DNA from: Rhypophila decipiens
Taxonomy: Eukaryota; Ascomycota; Sordariomycetes; Sordariales; Naviculisporaceae
Direction of reading: 5' to 3'
DNA: 64,000 nucleotides
Assembly (NCBI GenBank): GCA_033297075.1
Contig: MU858052.1
Span: 558,001 to 622,000 of the forward strand
The first letter of the stretch is position 1, and each line of letters begins with the position of its first letter. The translations under genes and the position numbers were made by a program. The notes below the pieces were generated by a model, which saw only the letters and a list, made by a program, of their open reading frames with translations, searched no databases and had not been told where the DNA came from. Below are positions 36,459-49,297 of this stretch, one piece after another.

Positions 36459-39400
36459 GATCGAAACGTTAGGACTGTGTCCTGTTGAAAGAATCAATGG
36501 ATTGATTCAAGTCTGTCGGCGAAAAATACAATGTTAGTAAAGAGAAAAGAAGAGAGAGAAAAAAGGCAGATTTGCGAAGAGAAGAGAGGTGAAGCTTCCA
36601 GTTCCAATCATCCAATTGGAGTGGGGCACGGGATACGGATAGCTATCGCAGGCCTGCGGGTCCGCTGTCCAGCAAGCTATCGTGGAGCGCTGCGGCTACT
36701 TGGACGCACCCAAGACTCAGGAGCGAGCTGTGACAGGCCCTAAGTTCGAACCAGCAGCTTCCCAAAATACTTGGCGATATGGCCTGACAAACTCTTTGTG
36801 TTCGGTGGCGGGAACGGTGTTATGGGGACCGCGAGAAAGAAGGCAGGATGGAGTCTTACCGGGGAGGCGGATGCCTTGCTGGTCGAGTTAGCGTTCTTAG
36901 GAAGTACCTAACAGTGCTTGGAGGAGAGTCGGTGAAGGCAAACTCAGAAAAAGACAGGTCCGAGAGCAAGAGCTTTCGGGGTCGGAAGGAGGGTGATCGA
37001 GGGTTTGCCGTGACCCTTTTAAACAACAGCCCTGGGGGAGAGGAGCAGTGCAGGAACTCAAAACTCCAAACCTGAGCAACGGTCTGGACTTTCTCCTCTC
37101 GAGACTGAATGCCAACCTGCAGGTGTCCACACCGGACCGCCCTCAGGATGGAATCACCATGGACTACTATTCCTGTCATCAAGGTGTCGGCATGCAATTT
37201 GCATGCCCCCTGTTGTCATATCACCAGCGCGGGTTCCTTCGCTCTGCCCATCGCCGACAAGCAGCTGGTGGTGATCGCTGATTGGTTCTCGCCTGCAGTT
37301 GACAATCCAAGAATACTGCACCTCTCGTTCGTTTCAACTGGATTCTGCAGCCCGATTACCGTTGTGCTCTGCCATGCATGATAGGCCTATGTCATTGTGC
37401 TCGACGCAGGCTCTTGGACTCGGTGGCAGTTGGTGGGGTAGAACAAAACCCGAGATCCCACTCGGGCTCAACAATCGCCAACGAGGTTACAGAATCCCCC
37501 GTGGGCGCGGCGTGGGGAGCACTTCTCACCCATCTGGGCCCATCCGACCTCTGCAAACTCACGGCACGGCGGTGGGACCAAGCCGAACGTCTTTCTTGCC
37601 GGTTAGGTGACAATCAAGCTCCTTTTACAGCGAAGCCCACATCCGATGTTTTGCAGCTCATGCTCCCGTCACTTCGTATCACTGCGGGTTGTGTCGGTTC
37701 CCGGTTCAAGTACTACTGCGCAGTTGGGAATCAGTAATGGCGTAATTATCTCACGCTATCCCGGGCGGGACCGTTGCAGTGGAGTGAGTCCGAACGACAG
37801 CAACTCCAAGTGGTGTTTCCTGCCGGCAACGGCCCCCCGTACAACTCGACTACACCACCTTCATGACGACCAACAAAGTCTCATGGGAACGGCGTCTAAA
37901 TCAGTTACCCAGAGAACTAAGTCATACCAATTTAGTTGGTGTATGGGCGATTCCCCTGATGATCTTTGGACCCAACAGCCTCACGCTGAAATTCTCATCA
38001 GCTCATCTTTCTTTTAGGCTCTCCTGGTACACATGTCGATCTCGATGCTAAATACGATGAGCCAATCAAATGCTCGAATCGAGGCACCGAGACAGCTCTT
38101 AGATCTGGCACTGGATCTCGAACATCCCACCGGGGCACGAAAGACTGGATGGGGATTGACTAGCAGCAGCCAGCAGAAAGGCTGCGACTGGCCGAGGCCT
38201 CCACAACTCGAACCGTTTTTCACATCGCTTATGCCGGCAGCAAATTCGATAAAAGGGAAGCAAGTAGCTAAGGTAAGTAAGTATCAGGTCATATATCATC
38301 GGCCTATCGTCTTATCATGTCAAAGATACCATATGTCCACTGCATATCCTCAGCCGCCTTCGATATATCGCGATTCGCCTGGGGCCAATCATGTCTGGAC
38401 TTTTACAACTCCTCAACCTTGATGCATACATCCATGTCGGGTCTCGAGAAGAATGAGGGGTGACATGTCAGTTTCGATAAACTACGGATATCATGAAACT
38501 TCCAGTTTGATGCTGAGAATGATATCCAGCTGATTCCAGCATTTCACACGTGTAGAGACTTGATCCAGCCGGCGATCCAGGACAAGATTTGATGTCCACT
38601 ACCATTCTGATCAACATGTGACACAAGAAGGCAGATTATGGGAGTCTTCTTGAAACACAAACGGAAAGTTTAAAAGGATACAAGATTTCCAACGTACTCA
38701 CCTGCGTGGCCATTACCCATGCCATGCCATAGCTGCCCTGCTCATGGAAGCTTTTATGTTAAACCCGTACCTCGTCCGTGCCGAAAAAAACGAGCAAGGA
38801 AACCATCTTCTCCATTTCACCGAGGGCTTGTTATACCTTAGAGCTTTTTGTCATGTACACGCACGTGTACGTTCCCGTGAGTTTGAAACAAAACTCTAAT
38901 TATAATCAAGAAACACCCGCAAAGCGGAAACGGGAAACAAGAGTCCCAGAAACCCGGAAAGGCGGGAAGGAAGCTTATGCCCCGGGCCGAAGATGAGGCA
39001 AACAGCACGGACTAAACCCGTCCCGCCACCCGGGAACGGGGAAAACGAAACGGACGGGCGGGCCGCTCCCAAGCACGTGGGAAGAGGAGAACCACGGTTG
39101 AACCAGAAAGGATTGAAGAACATACAGTTAGGAATCTCCATACCAGTCAGTGAGTGAGTGCCTGGGGAGGATCAAAATCTAGATCTAATATCTGTAGCTA
39201 CTCACGTCCTTTGATTTGTTTGACTTCACGCAGACGTTAAGGTGGTTAAATGTATTCATAATCCCTAAAGTACCTAGCGAGGTCTTCCCAGCTTGACTAA
39301 ACCAAGGTCGAGTCTTGGGCCTGTCTCCTGGAAGGAATATTCTTCCCAAATTGCATTTCCTGGGGATATCTCATTAGCACAAACATCAACCTTCGCGCGC

Positions 39401-40267
39401 CATACCAGATACTCAATGACATTATAGTACAGTTCTCGTCCAGCTGCAAAAGAGGTACTTCTTTCATTCACTTTTCTTCGGGGACCAACACATGTTACCC
39501 CTTTTGGATATGCGGTTGCGCCGCAGCTCCCTATCTACTTCCTTGAAGCAACCGAAGAGCCGTTCCCTGAATCCAGATTCCAGAGTATTATTATGGCCCG
39601 ACTACACCGATCAACCCGTAAACTTTGCTCATATTAAAAGCACAAGCAAGGGCCATCACCAACCAAAAAAGAAGAAGAGAGTCCTGAGAGTCGCCGCCGG
39701 TACCACACAGAGGTTCGCTCTAGCCAACAAGTCGCAAAGAGAGGAATATGAAAATCGGCCGTGTCCCTTAGTTGCAATGTCCCCAGACTTAATAGAAAAC
39801 GGGTAGTCGTGCTGTGATCTCTCCCGCTCGCGTCATCTAACGCCAGCAAAAGGGAAATGGGAAATAGACCCAGGAATATTCCCAAACAAAGTTTTCTTCT
39901 GCAGCTCTCCTGGTTCGCGTCGTGATAATAACCAGGTATAATTCGTCGTCCAGACCACAAGGAAAGAGGGTAATAGTATAATAGAAAATCAAAACACAGT
40001 CATCGAGTAGGATGCATAATTAAACATCGTAGAAGCGCGTGGGTGGCGGCAATAAAGGTTTTCGTGTCCCATCCCGTTGGGTCGGTATGTCGATAGGATT
40101 GGATATAAAGTATCGGTCGTCTGATGAAACAAAAGCAATTGCCGCCCGGATAACGCCATATGATGCAAAGCTTCGCCGGCTGAGAAAAAGGACCTCGATC
40201 TAAAGAAAAACGGAAAGAAAAGTCGCGCGCTGCGTGATGGATGGTGCGTTATCGAAAGTGACTAGAC
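36459..40267. other. Long intergenic region, 3.8 kb, glycogen phosphorylase upstream, gna-3 downstream
   Basis: No supported gene. A 120-codon plus-strand frame at 37378-37737 lacks domain or family resemblance. The portion 39800-40260 is probably gna-3 3' UTR and flank. CCCCT (stress-response-element-like) occurs near 37205 upstream of glycogen phosphorylase, but such 5-mers are frequent by chance. Confidence 0.45.
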
Positions 40268-41651
40268 TCATAGAATGCCCGAGTCCTTAAGCGCGTTGTT
40301 GAGAATCGTTTCTTTTACTGCGGCGAAGACTAGCCGGATGTTGGATGTATCGGTGGCTTGCGTGAGGCTGGAGGGTGGGTTAGCGGGTGAACGTTGACTA
40401 AGAAACGAGGACAAACCACTTACTGAGGGTACAAATTCAGGTGAGCTCTGTTGACTTGGTTGAATCTCCACAGGAGATATTTGGCAGCCTTGTTCACATC
40501 GTTTCCACCAGAGTAGTCGGGGAAATAGTTCCCGAGAGGAGAGCGGCCGAGCTTCTGCTTGAAGATATCGACTTTGTTCAGGAAGAGGATAATACTCGTC
40601 CGCATGAACCATCTAGAGTTGACGACTGAATCGAAGAGCAATAAACTCTCCATCATGCGGTTCTAATGACGAGTTCCGGTGGTCAGCTACTTCCAATAGA
40701 AGAGGGATAAGGGCCTGCTCACCTGACTGTTCTCTTCCAGCAAGACCTGGTCGTACTCGCTCAACGCGACGCAAAAGATGATTGACGTGACGTTCTCGAA
40801 GCAGTGAATCCACTTTTTGCGTTCGCTTCTTTGTCCACCTACGTCAAACATGCTGCCCAGTGTGTTAGACAACTGACATTAGAAAAATCATGCGAGGTCA
40901 AGTCTATACGTACTGAATACTCAGCTGGCCCATCTTGAACCTCGTCTCGTAGATGCCCGTCGTCTTAGTTCTCGCTCGCAGCACGTCCATCTCATTGGGG
41001 AGATAGTCCGGCGACACGATTCGCATTGCCTCCTGGAAGAAACTACAAACAGTCAGCCTGCGGGTTCCGGAGGAACGGATCAGTCACAAGAACAAAAGAA
41101 ATAGCCTACTATTCCGCCGAGTCCATGAGGTAGAACTCGGTCTGCCTCTCCATCAGGACGTCTTTGATTGGGTCGTTCCATATCGCGCGGACAGCAATGC
41201 CGACTTTGGGGTCAATGTGAGCTTGTGGGCCAGTTTCAAGGGTGTAATCAAGCAGGAATTCGCAGTACGCTCTGTTCTCCTCGATCTCGGGAACAATATC
41301 GAATTGATGCATGGCATTGATGACTGCTTTGGCGCATTCGATGAGATTCTTGAAGACGGTCGGCTTGTAGTTTTTCAGTTCCTCTTCAGAGTATCCACGC
41401 AGATGGATGATCTTCATCTGCTTCACAATCGTCGATTTACCGCTCTCGCCGGAGCCTATGAGACAGACTAGTTAGCAAAACCCTTGATACGGCACGTCAA
41501 AAGGCGCGGGTATTGAGATCGACATACCCAGTAGTAAGATCTTGCATTCTCGTCGTAATCTCTTAGAATCTTCTTCGAGGTCTTTATCGATCTTCTGGCT
41601 GCGCTTCCTCTGATCCGACTCCTCCCCATTCGTACTCATGCAGGCACCCAT
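40268..41651 (-). CDS. gna-3: G-protein alpha subunit, group III (GNA-3 type)
   Basis: Membrane-associated GTPase that in filamentous fungi couples nutrient-sensing receptors to adenylyl cyclase. Six exons: 41528-41651, 41110-41455, 40914-41042, 40723-40852, 40424-40662, 40268-40367 (introns 72, 67, 61, 60, 56 nt), 355 aa. The start MGACMS was chosen because Gly2 and Cys4 form the myristoylation/palmitoylation signal; the frame continues upstream but without reason to use it. The five G boxes are intact: GSGESGKST (from residue 42), RTKTTG with Arg181 in switch [13 protein letters not shown] with catalytic Gln207, FLNKVDIF, and TQATDTSNI. The C-terminus ALKDSGIL lacks the pertussis-toxin cysteine and is typical of group III rather than group I. 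The closest match I recall is Neurospora GNA-3. Confidence 0.98.
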
Positions 41652-44600
41652 ACTGACCATGAATGCCAGCCTGTCTCGCGGGCGAAGCGAAACCGGTGTT
41701 TCGAGGTTCGAGAGACTGTGCGACAAGTGGCCTTGATAAATTTTCTTGCTGTGACTTTACTTTAGCAACCCATTCGAGCGACGACGGGGTTTGATCGATA
41801 TCGTCGAGTCTAGCCACGAGGTCGCACTAAGCAAGGAATGACGGAGGAGGCTCGGGTGATCGCGAAAGAGCTAGGTGCTGGATCGGACGGGAAAAACACG
41901 TGGTCCGTCTTTGTTCTCGTCGATTGCGGGCGGCAGGAGGGGCAGCAGTTTGTCGCTGGCGATATAGACAAAAAGTGGCGAAGGGAAGCTCGAGGTTGGT
42001 GGTAGTGGAGCACGACGGGTATTGAGGGACGGGATTCAGGTCACCGAATGGGCGACCACGGCTTGTGACTTTGTGTGACGTTTAGGAGATCCGCAAAAGA
42101 ATATCCTAAAAGAGGATGAGAAAATGCGAAAAGCCCCAGGCGGAAGTTGGTAAGGAATTTTGGCGACTGCGGAAGCTCAGACAATTGAGCAATGGCTGGG
42201 AGTCGAGGAGGAAAATGTGTGGATTTGTTTCGGGCGAGTTCGACTCGACAGCGCCAGAGCACTGAAGGATCCAAATTTGATGGTGAAGCAAAAGGCAACC
42301 AAGCACGCAGGCACGCAGGGGTGATTTTTGTGGAGACTTTGATATCGTGGTTGACCCCAGCATCGACTGTAATGCAGGCTAGCCCGGCAACAATTTCTTT
42401 GTCCCAGAACAAAGATGGGAAAACCAAGCGTGGGAGATTTGGGATGGGGAAGTTTGAGTGTTGAATGAGGTTGAAGACAAAGCACAAAGGGAAGACGGTG
42501 AATGTTTTCCTCGTCCCGTCCCGACTGGCCGACCGACGTTCACTCACTTTGCATTGCAGAACGTGAGAAAGCCTGGGGCACAGCAAGAGGGGAGTGCAGA
42601 GCAGGGGCTTTCTGGTGACTCGAGCACTACGGGCCAGCAAACGTTAATTAAGTGTACCGTACACGCGTGGCAGGCAAGACCCGACCGAAATGGAGGAGCG
42701 GAAGAACGGATCGGCTCTTGGCCTGTGCACAGAGACCCAGAGGGACCTCCCCTCCGCAAGATCCACCCAGTGAACCACTGACCACAACCGTCTCGTTCTG
42801 GAGTCACTCTTGATTTGAGAAGTTGAAGCCCACCAAAAATGCTGCTCTACCCACCAGGCAAGCCAGCCTACAGGACACGCGCACCCCTGTTCTTCAGCCC
42901 GACGGGCACGGGGTCCCTTGAAAGCGCAGATCGCACTCCGCAACTTTCAACTGTGGCTTGGGCCAACAGTGGCCAACTGCCTCTGCCAATCTCGCAAGGG
43001 TTTAGCAAGTTGGCTACCAAGCTGTTAGCGCAATGCCTCGACGCTAGGGTAAAATGAAATTCTCCAGCTCACCACGCTAACAGGGCATGACATGGTTTGC
43101 GATTTCAGTTTGAGAGAACCGAAACAAGCCAGCAAAAGTTTCGCAAGTTCGAGCTAGGTATCCGTACTCCGTACTGGTTACGGACACCGGTAGCAGGATC
43201 TAACAAAAATAGATGGGGAGGGAGAGTGGTAGAGGCGTTATATATCACTGCATCCGTTGACGTCTCAATCAGCAGGAAACATGGCAATTTACGAATCCTG
43301 AGCCAAACTCTCACGGCACTTTCACTGCCACTTCGGCCCACGGGTAACGGTGGTGCCTGGGCCAGAACTCGGACATGAAGCTCTGAGGAATCGAGGAGAA
43401 CGGACGTTTTGTTCTGTTGGTTCAAGTGGAGTCTGCCAAATGTCTTGAGATTTGATTAGCGAGTGACCATCTGCCGCTCGCCGCCGGCACGACAGATCTG
43501 GGGCCCCGAATCGGGAAGAAAAAGCAATTTGCTGAAGCTCGTCCCTTTTTTTTGTTCACCATCGCCCACCGAGAATCCACCATCGACTTCAATCCTCCGA
43601 TCACCAGCCACTCAAGCTCAGCCCTGGATGATTCCGGGAAACAAACCACGCTTTTTTTGCGCTCAAGGATGTCTGGGAACTCTGGGTGGCCTATCCGCTG
43701 TCACATTATCTCCGGATATGTGGTTCGGCTTTTTTGCTCGGCTCCTCCCATCAACGAGTTGTCTTCTCACGGCGTAGCAGAAAAGTCATCTTCAACTGGG
43801 TTCGAAAAATGGGGTGTGAAATGATTTACACATGCCTTCAACAGTCTCTCTATATACTCATAATTTACCTCTGACATGCGTTTTATGACGAACGGATAGC
43901 ATTAAAGAGAAGTGTACATGGCCTTATAAGTTACTTTCTAGGGCGTCTAGCAATTCTTTTTGAGGCCTATGTTGTAATGGGAAGGCCTTCTTGTATTATT
44001 ATTTTCACACCCCGCAGTAGAGTCTCACCACACGCGCCGTCCTTCTCACATGTGCCTCTTGACCGCAGAAGAAGGGATAAGCCAACCAGAGCGGTGATGA
44101 AAACATTTGTTTTGTTTTTTGGGTCATGGAGTTTATGAGTTCCGCGTGGTAGCAGCAGTTCCTAGGCACGAAGAGTCGTACAAGAAGAGACTCATCAGGC
44201 ACCTCTGCTGTAACTCGACAGATGCGTCCGCTACGGAGTAATTTATCCCAGGTGTATCCTGGACTGGTTCTGATATTAATTGCTTACGTTTTAGGACCCC
44301 AAGACACGTGGTGGCCATCACCAAAAAAGACCTTTTCTTGTCAAAGTGACGTCTCACCCTCCTGGCTCTCCTGGTTTGTGGAATTTCCTCTGCTACTACT
44401 AGTGTAATAAGAAGCGGATGGCGGACAGCCTGTGGAGGTACATACAGTAACTTACATACCCATCGGTTGAGATGTGGCGGATGTGACCTTCTCCTCTTCA
44501 TGACGGCTGATTGAAAACGATCCAAGATGGCTAGCACAGCCGTTCCGGTGCCACCAAGACAGCACACCAGCCAAGCTTAAAAACAAACAACAGGAAGAGC

Positions 44601-46652
44601 TCTGACTATGTATAAGGAGTTGATAACATTGAGAGATGGGAAAACGAGACCACGCCCTCGGGACCGGGACTTTTGTGGTTCACAAATATCAACATATGGG
44701 ATGACCCGCCGGCCAGTAACATAGCACCGACAAAGGGCCTAGCCCATCGCGATGTGGCCGTCCCCAGAGCACGGAAGCTACGGTACACTACGGACAATAA
44801 TTGTCACATAAGAGTTTAGCGGCTTTCTTTCTCTGCATTGCCGGCCGTCCTCGAGGCACAAAACAAAAACTCTGCCACTCGGCCACCTAGAAACCACGTG
44901 TCTTGACGCCGCGGGATGATTCTGTGACTGCATGTCTGGGGTCTCACAAACCATAACAAAAAGGGGCGCCAGTGATGGGATGGGGGTTGGGGCCGAAAAA
45001 AACGCACGCAACAATTCTACCTGATATGGATCTTCTCATTGGAGCTGTTAACGTCTGTTTCGAAACATACGGAGGATTTTCTTACAAAATAACCCAATCA
45101 ACGTTGAGCACTCCTGAGACTCCAAATGCGACGCCGCGTTTCTGCATCGTCGTCGTCGCTTGGACTCCATGCCCATGAGATGGGGGCAGTTTGATATTCC
45201 CTAGCCAGGTACACTACTGTCCGATCTTCCTTCTTCAGGAGTTGCCTTGTATGAAGCTTTTGCCTTATTCAGCTCATCCTCAATGCAGGAGATAAATTCC
45301 ATTTCCATTCCCATTTCCACTTCCATGTCGATGCCACAAGGGCGGCTCCAGGTTTCAGCTCCATACCCTGAGCTTCCTATCCCGGGCAACGCAGATATTC
45401 CATAAATATCAAAATGCAACTCATCCCAAATTCCCCCCCATCCGAACATGAGTGGTATTCGAAGAAAATGCCTAGAAAATGCCGCTCATCGTCATACCAT
45501 CCCGCAGAATATTTCCAACACCTCTACTCCGTACTGACTAGAACTAACTAAGCTGGACGGATATCTGATTCTCAACTTCCTAAAGCGATACCGACGTTCT
45601 GTGAAAGTGAGGTGTGTGGCCTTGCTTTGTCAGACTACCACTACAAGTTCCTCAACTCCAAGGGACGACGAATCAGATTCACCATTTTGCCCCAGCGCAT
45701 CGCTCGGGACAATATGAGAGGAGCCAGCCAGCCTTACGCAGCACATCCCAGGCACAGACGGACAGACAGATATCAAGGCATCATAGAAGGGCCGAGTTCT
45801 CTGTACTACCTACTTACACACTTGAACAGAATTGCTTGCTTGCTCCCTACAGAAGCAGAGGACCAATGCAAAAAAAAAAGGACGCTTATTTTATCTTCCA
45901 GTACTCACCCGTAAGATACTACGGATACTGCTACCATAGGTACTCTACTAGAGACCCAACATGTCATCATCACTCCTTCTTCCTCATCAGCAATGCGCAT
46001 ATGCGCTGATCGCCACCACACTACAGGGGACTTCTAGCACCGACTGGCTGATCTTCAAGGAAGAAAAGGGAACGCATAAAAGGACAATAACTGTACAGTA
46101 CTAACCCGGGAAGCCCCCGTCAGCGTGTGAAGAAGCCGAACCGATGAATGAACAAGTCGGCGGATCATCTCACCCCGCCAAACCACCTATTCAATCACAT
46201 ACACGTGATACTGTACAACCTTGACAGTACTGAAGGATGGATGTAGTGAACAACACCCGCTCGAGACATCTACCAAAGCGTAAAACATACCAATCCCAAA
46301 CACCAAAGTCATAAACAATGTGCTTGCATGATCATGGTTTCACGCCTTCAACTATCAATAAGTCGCCCATGGCCCACGCGATCACACACCCCACAGTGAT
46401 AACAGCATACAAACAGACGCAACAAAGATTAAAACATTCGCTTTATCCGTATATCAACGGGTGGAGATATGTGTTCCCCAACAAGACCTGCTATGGTTTT
46501 ATTCGTACCTCACCCTTAGCCCTTAATTGATCAAGGAAGAAAAGGAAAACCCAGACCCAGCCCAACCCAATCTCGCTCTATTAATGGGAAAAAGAAAATG
46601 CTCCCTGGAGTTGTGGTCTCTCCATCATAACCCATGTGTCCGTCGTCCCCCT
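41652..46652. other. Long intergenic region, 5.0 kb, gna-3 upstream and cul1 downstream
   Basis: No supported gene. A 199-codon minus frame at 42041-42640 has no ATG at its start and is probably gna-3 leader sequence. Three exact copies of TACTCCGTA or its complement lie at 43165-43173, 44232-44240 and 45525-45533. A CATTTCC-like simple repeat occurs near 45297-45330. An isolated A box (TGGCCGAGTGG, minus) at 44875-44885 has no matching B box. Confidence 0.45.
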
Positions 46653-49297
46653 TTACGCAAGGTAACCAAGCTCGTCATCGTCGAGTCGCTCGAGATACTC
46701 CTTATCCAGAAGGATTTCAATGCACTTCTTGATATCGCCAATCTTTGGCATAAAACGCCCTCGGATCTGATTAATAGTCTCGCTAACGAGCACAGAATGC
46801 TTCATGTGCTTTCTCGCCTTCATAATACGAACGATGGCAGACTATTTCAAGTTAGCACAATGGTAAAAAAGCAGACCGGGGGCATCGCAGGAACAACTTA
46901 CCTGAAGAAGAAGCTTTCTGTCCTCTTCGATAGTCTTGTTCGTCTCCACTTCCTCCTGCTTACTCTCGCTCTTGGTGCCGACGTTCAGGTTGATGCGCAA
47001 CTTCTTGTGCTTGAAGTCGTAGTTGAGGTCAAACCTGGTTCCCGGGCCAGGCTTTTCTGTCGCGGGATGAATGTTCAGGACCCTGGCCTTGAGGAGGATC
47101 TGAAGAGATTGATCCAGGATGTCCTGATTGAGTTTCGTCTCTTCTTGAATCACCTCGTAGTTCTGCTTATCTTCCTTGTTGAAAAGCAGCAGAATGGCCA
47201 TCTGCCAGCACGAGACCTGCAAGGTGTAGCCCATCTTATTACTGCCCTTGGTGTAGTTGGTCTTGACCTCGCCCTTTGACAACTGCCATAACCAGGTAAG
47301 CTTGCGACCATCGTGCTTAGCGCGGTAAAATCGTGAGAACTTTTCGCAGTCGAGAGCAATCTCTTGCGGTGGGTTGAAGGTGGTATTTGGGGCCGTCAGA
47401 GGCCAGAAGCCAGTACCGAGAATCGAGTAGGATGAATCTATGCCCTTCGAGTCCGAGTCTAGGCTCTTGACATGCGCCTTGTAGCCGCTGTTGAGATCCT
47501 TGGAAATTTGCATGTCCTGGAACATGCGCTGGAGTTTGTTGGTGTACTCAAAACCACAGGCCTCTTTGAGCTTGCTGATCATGCTGGTCTCGGCATCGTC
47601 AGATGATGACGTGCTATGCACCAAACGGCGAGCCAACATGCGAGCATAGAACTTCTGGAAGACATCTTTGTCTTCGATGTACTTGAACACGGTCATAATC
47701 TGTGTCAAAGTGGTCTCAAGTTCCGCTTCCTCGACACCAGTGCTGCTCTTGCGTAGGAGAATGTCGGCATACTTGGCCAACAGTTCGGGAGACTTGTTTG
47801 TTCCAGCTTTGCAGACCTCATTCCGATTGACGAATTCCCTACAAGCATTGTCGAGAGATCTAGTGAACTCGGGCTCGTCCTTGAACGCACGCTTGACAAG
47901 ACCTTGATAACGAGTGTGGATCTCGAGCAAGGCGTCAACATAGACCTTTGGCTCAAGCTTTTCAACGTCCGCAGCGACCTTGGTAACGGCAGCAAGACCA
48001 GCGTTCCGAACATGAGTCTCGAATTTCGCCCTGAGGGGTTCGAGACCGTCGGGGATTCGGCTAAGCAGACCGTACATCCGCGCCATGTCCTCCTCTCGGT
48101 CGTTCTCCAAAAGAACCTGGAACTCGTCGCGGAGTACATTCGAGTGGTCGGCGATCAGCACCTTGTGGCAGGCCTTTCTAAGTGGAAGAGCAATGTCGGG
48201 GTGAAGGTAGACCTTGACACGCTCTTCCTCCTCCAGCAGTCTCGCCTCCGCCTTTTTCATGTATTCAACCACACTGTTCTCAGCCACAAACTGCTTGCTC
48301 TCTTTCTTGTAGAAAGCCTCGGTCGCAATGAGGTATGGACGCTCAAAGTGGTAGCGGTAGACGTCAAGAGTAGTCTTGGACGAGTCGCCCTCATCCATAC
48401 CGAGCGAGACGAATGAATCCACAACTTGCTTGATTTGGTTGTGCTCGATAGTCTCCCCGTTACGCTGCTTCTCGACCAACTTGAGGACAGCCTCCATGAC
48501 CTTTCCATCCACCTTGCTGAAGAGCACTTCACGCCACCTGACCAGGTGTAGAGTGTAGACGTCGTAGACATTCTTCTTGCCCTCATCCATCTCTCTCTTC
48601 ACCCAATGCCGGTTCAGGTAGCGGAAGAGATGGTGGATGTACTTGGCAGCGTCGGTGTAGCGTTGCCATTCTCTGATGTAGAATGCGAGCAGCGCCTCGT
48701 CCGTGTGGTTTCTGGATTCGGCCACCAGCTGTTCCAGATGCTGCGTAAGGTACGTCGTGAGTTTTGTGTAAAGGTCCTCGCCGAGTAGATGCGCTAAGTT
48801 GTGAGGGGCGTTGGAGGTTAGCCGGCCGTGGAAAGTCAAAGAAGACGCTGGAGGGTGTGAAGAAATAGAGGACAAACCTCCTCGATGGGTTCCTGTGTTG
48901 ATGTTAGTAACGGCGGTAAAACCCACCGCCTTCTGGGATGTGCAGAAGTTGTGGACGGCGCTGTGAATCTGTCAGTTAAATTGTCTCAAAAGGGTAGCCA
49001 GGTCGCCGTCGATATGAAGCAACTAACGTGTAGATTCCCATGTACTGTCGCGTTCACAGATGGTTAGCAACATTTTCCAACATCAGACGACAGGAATGCT
49101 CAAGACACGTACAGATTTGAGATCCAGTCCATCTTGCAGGTTCAGCATAATTTTGGTGATTCCAGTCTGCAGATAGTGCCATCTTTTGACATGTTAGCAG
49201 CATCCTCCAAAATGACGGCGGGGAAGATGACCCACGTATTCTCGATATCATCCCTGACGGGCTGCGAGGGCATCGGCGCCATCGCCGCGGGAGCCAT
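46653..49297 (-). CDS. CUL1: Cullin-1, SCF ubiquitin ligase scaffold
   Basis: Scaffold of Skp1-cullin-F-box E3 ligases. Six exons: 49236-49297, 49113-49182, 49028-49044, 48878-48960, 46902-48793, 46653-46841 (introns 53, 68, 67, 84, 60 nt), 770 aa, the normal length. The start is MAPAAMAPMPSQPVRDD at 49297. Joining the small exons gives DDIENTWHYLQTGITKIM, then YMGIYT across a 17-nt exon, then AVHNFCTSQKAV and HRGAHLLGEDLYTKL, which match the family. The cullin-homology domain is followed by the winged-helix C-terminus SAIVRIMKARKHMKHSVLVS with the neddylation Lys716, and ends LDDDELGYLA. The 84-nt fourth intron is in frame and free of stops, so an unspliced reading would add 28 residues; the branch CTAAC, TTAG acceptor and the restored HRGAHLLGE favour removal. 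Confidence 0.95.

Noticed and set aside
36740..36760. AAGTTCGAACCAG, a possible TpsiC loop
   Set aside because: Flanking bases do not form a 5-bp stem and no A box lies at a suitable distance.
42041..42640. 199-codon minus-strand frame upstream of gna-3
   Set aside because: Begins at TTG rather than ATG, has composition of a pyrimidine-rich leader, and no domain.
44875..44885. Exact A box TGGCCGAGTGG on the minus strand
   Set aside because: A T-run follows within a few bases and there is no TpsiC arm or B box, so no tRNA or SINE can be drawn.
45201..45449. 82-codon minus-strand ORF with a true ATG and Met/Glu-rich stretch
   Set aside because: The Met/Glu run comes from a CATTTCC-like simple repeat; no homology or splice context supports it. 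Not fully excluded.
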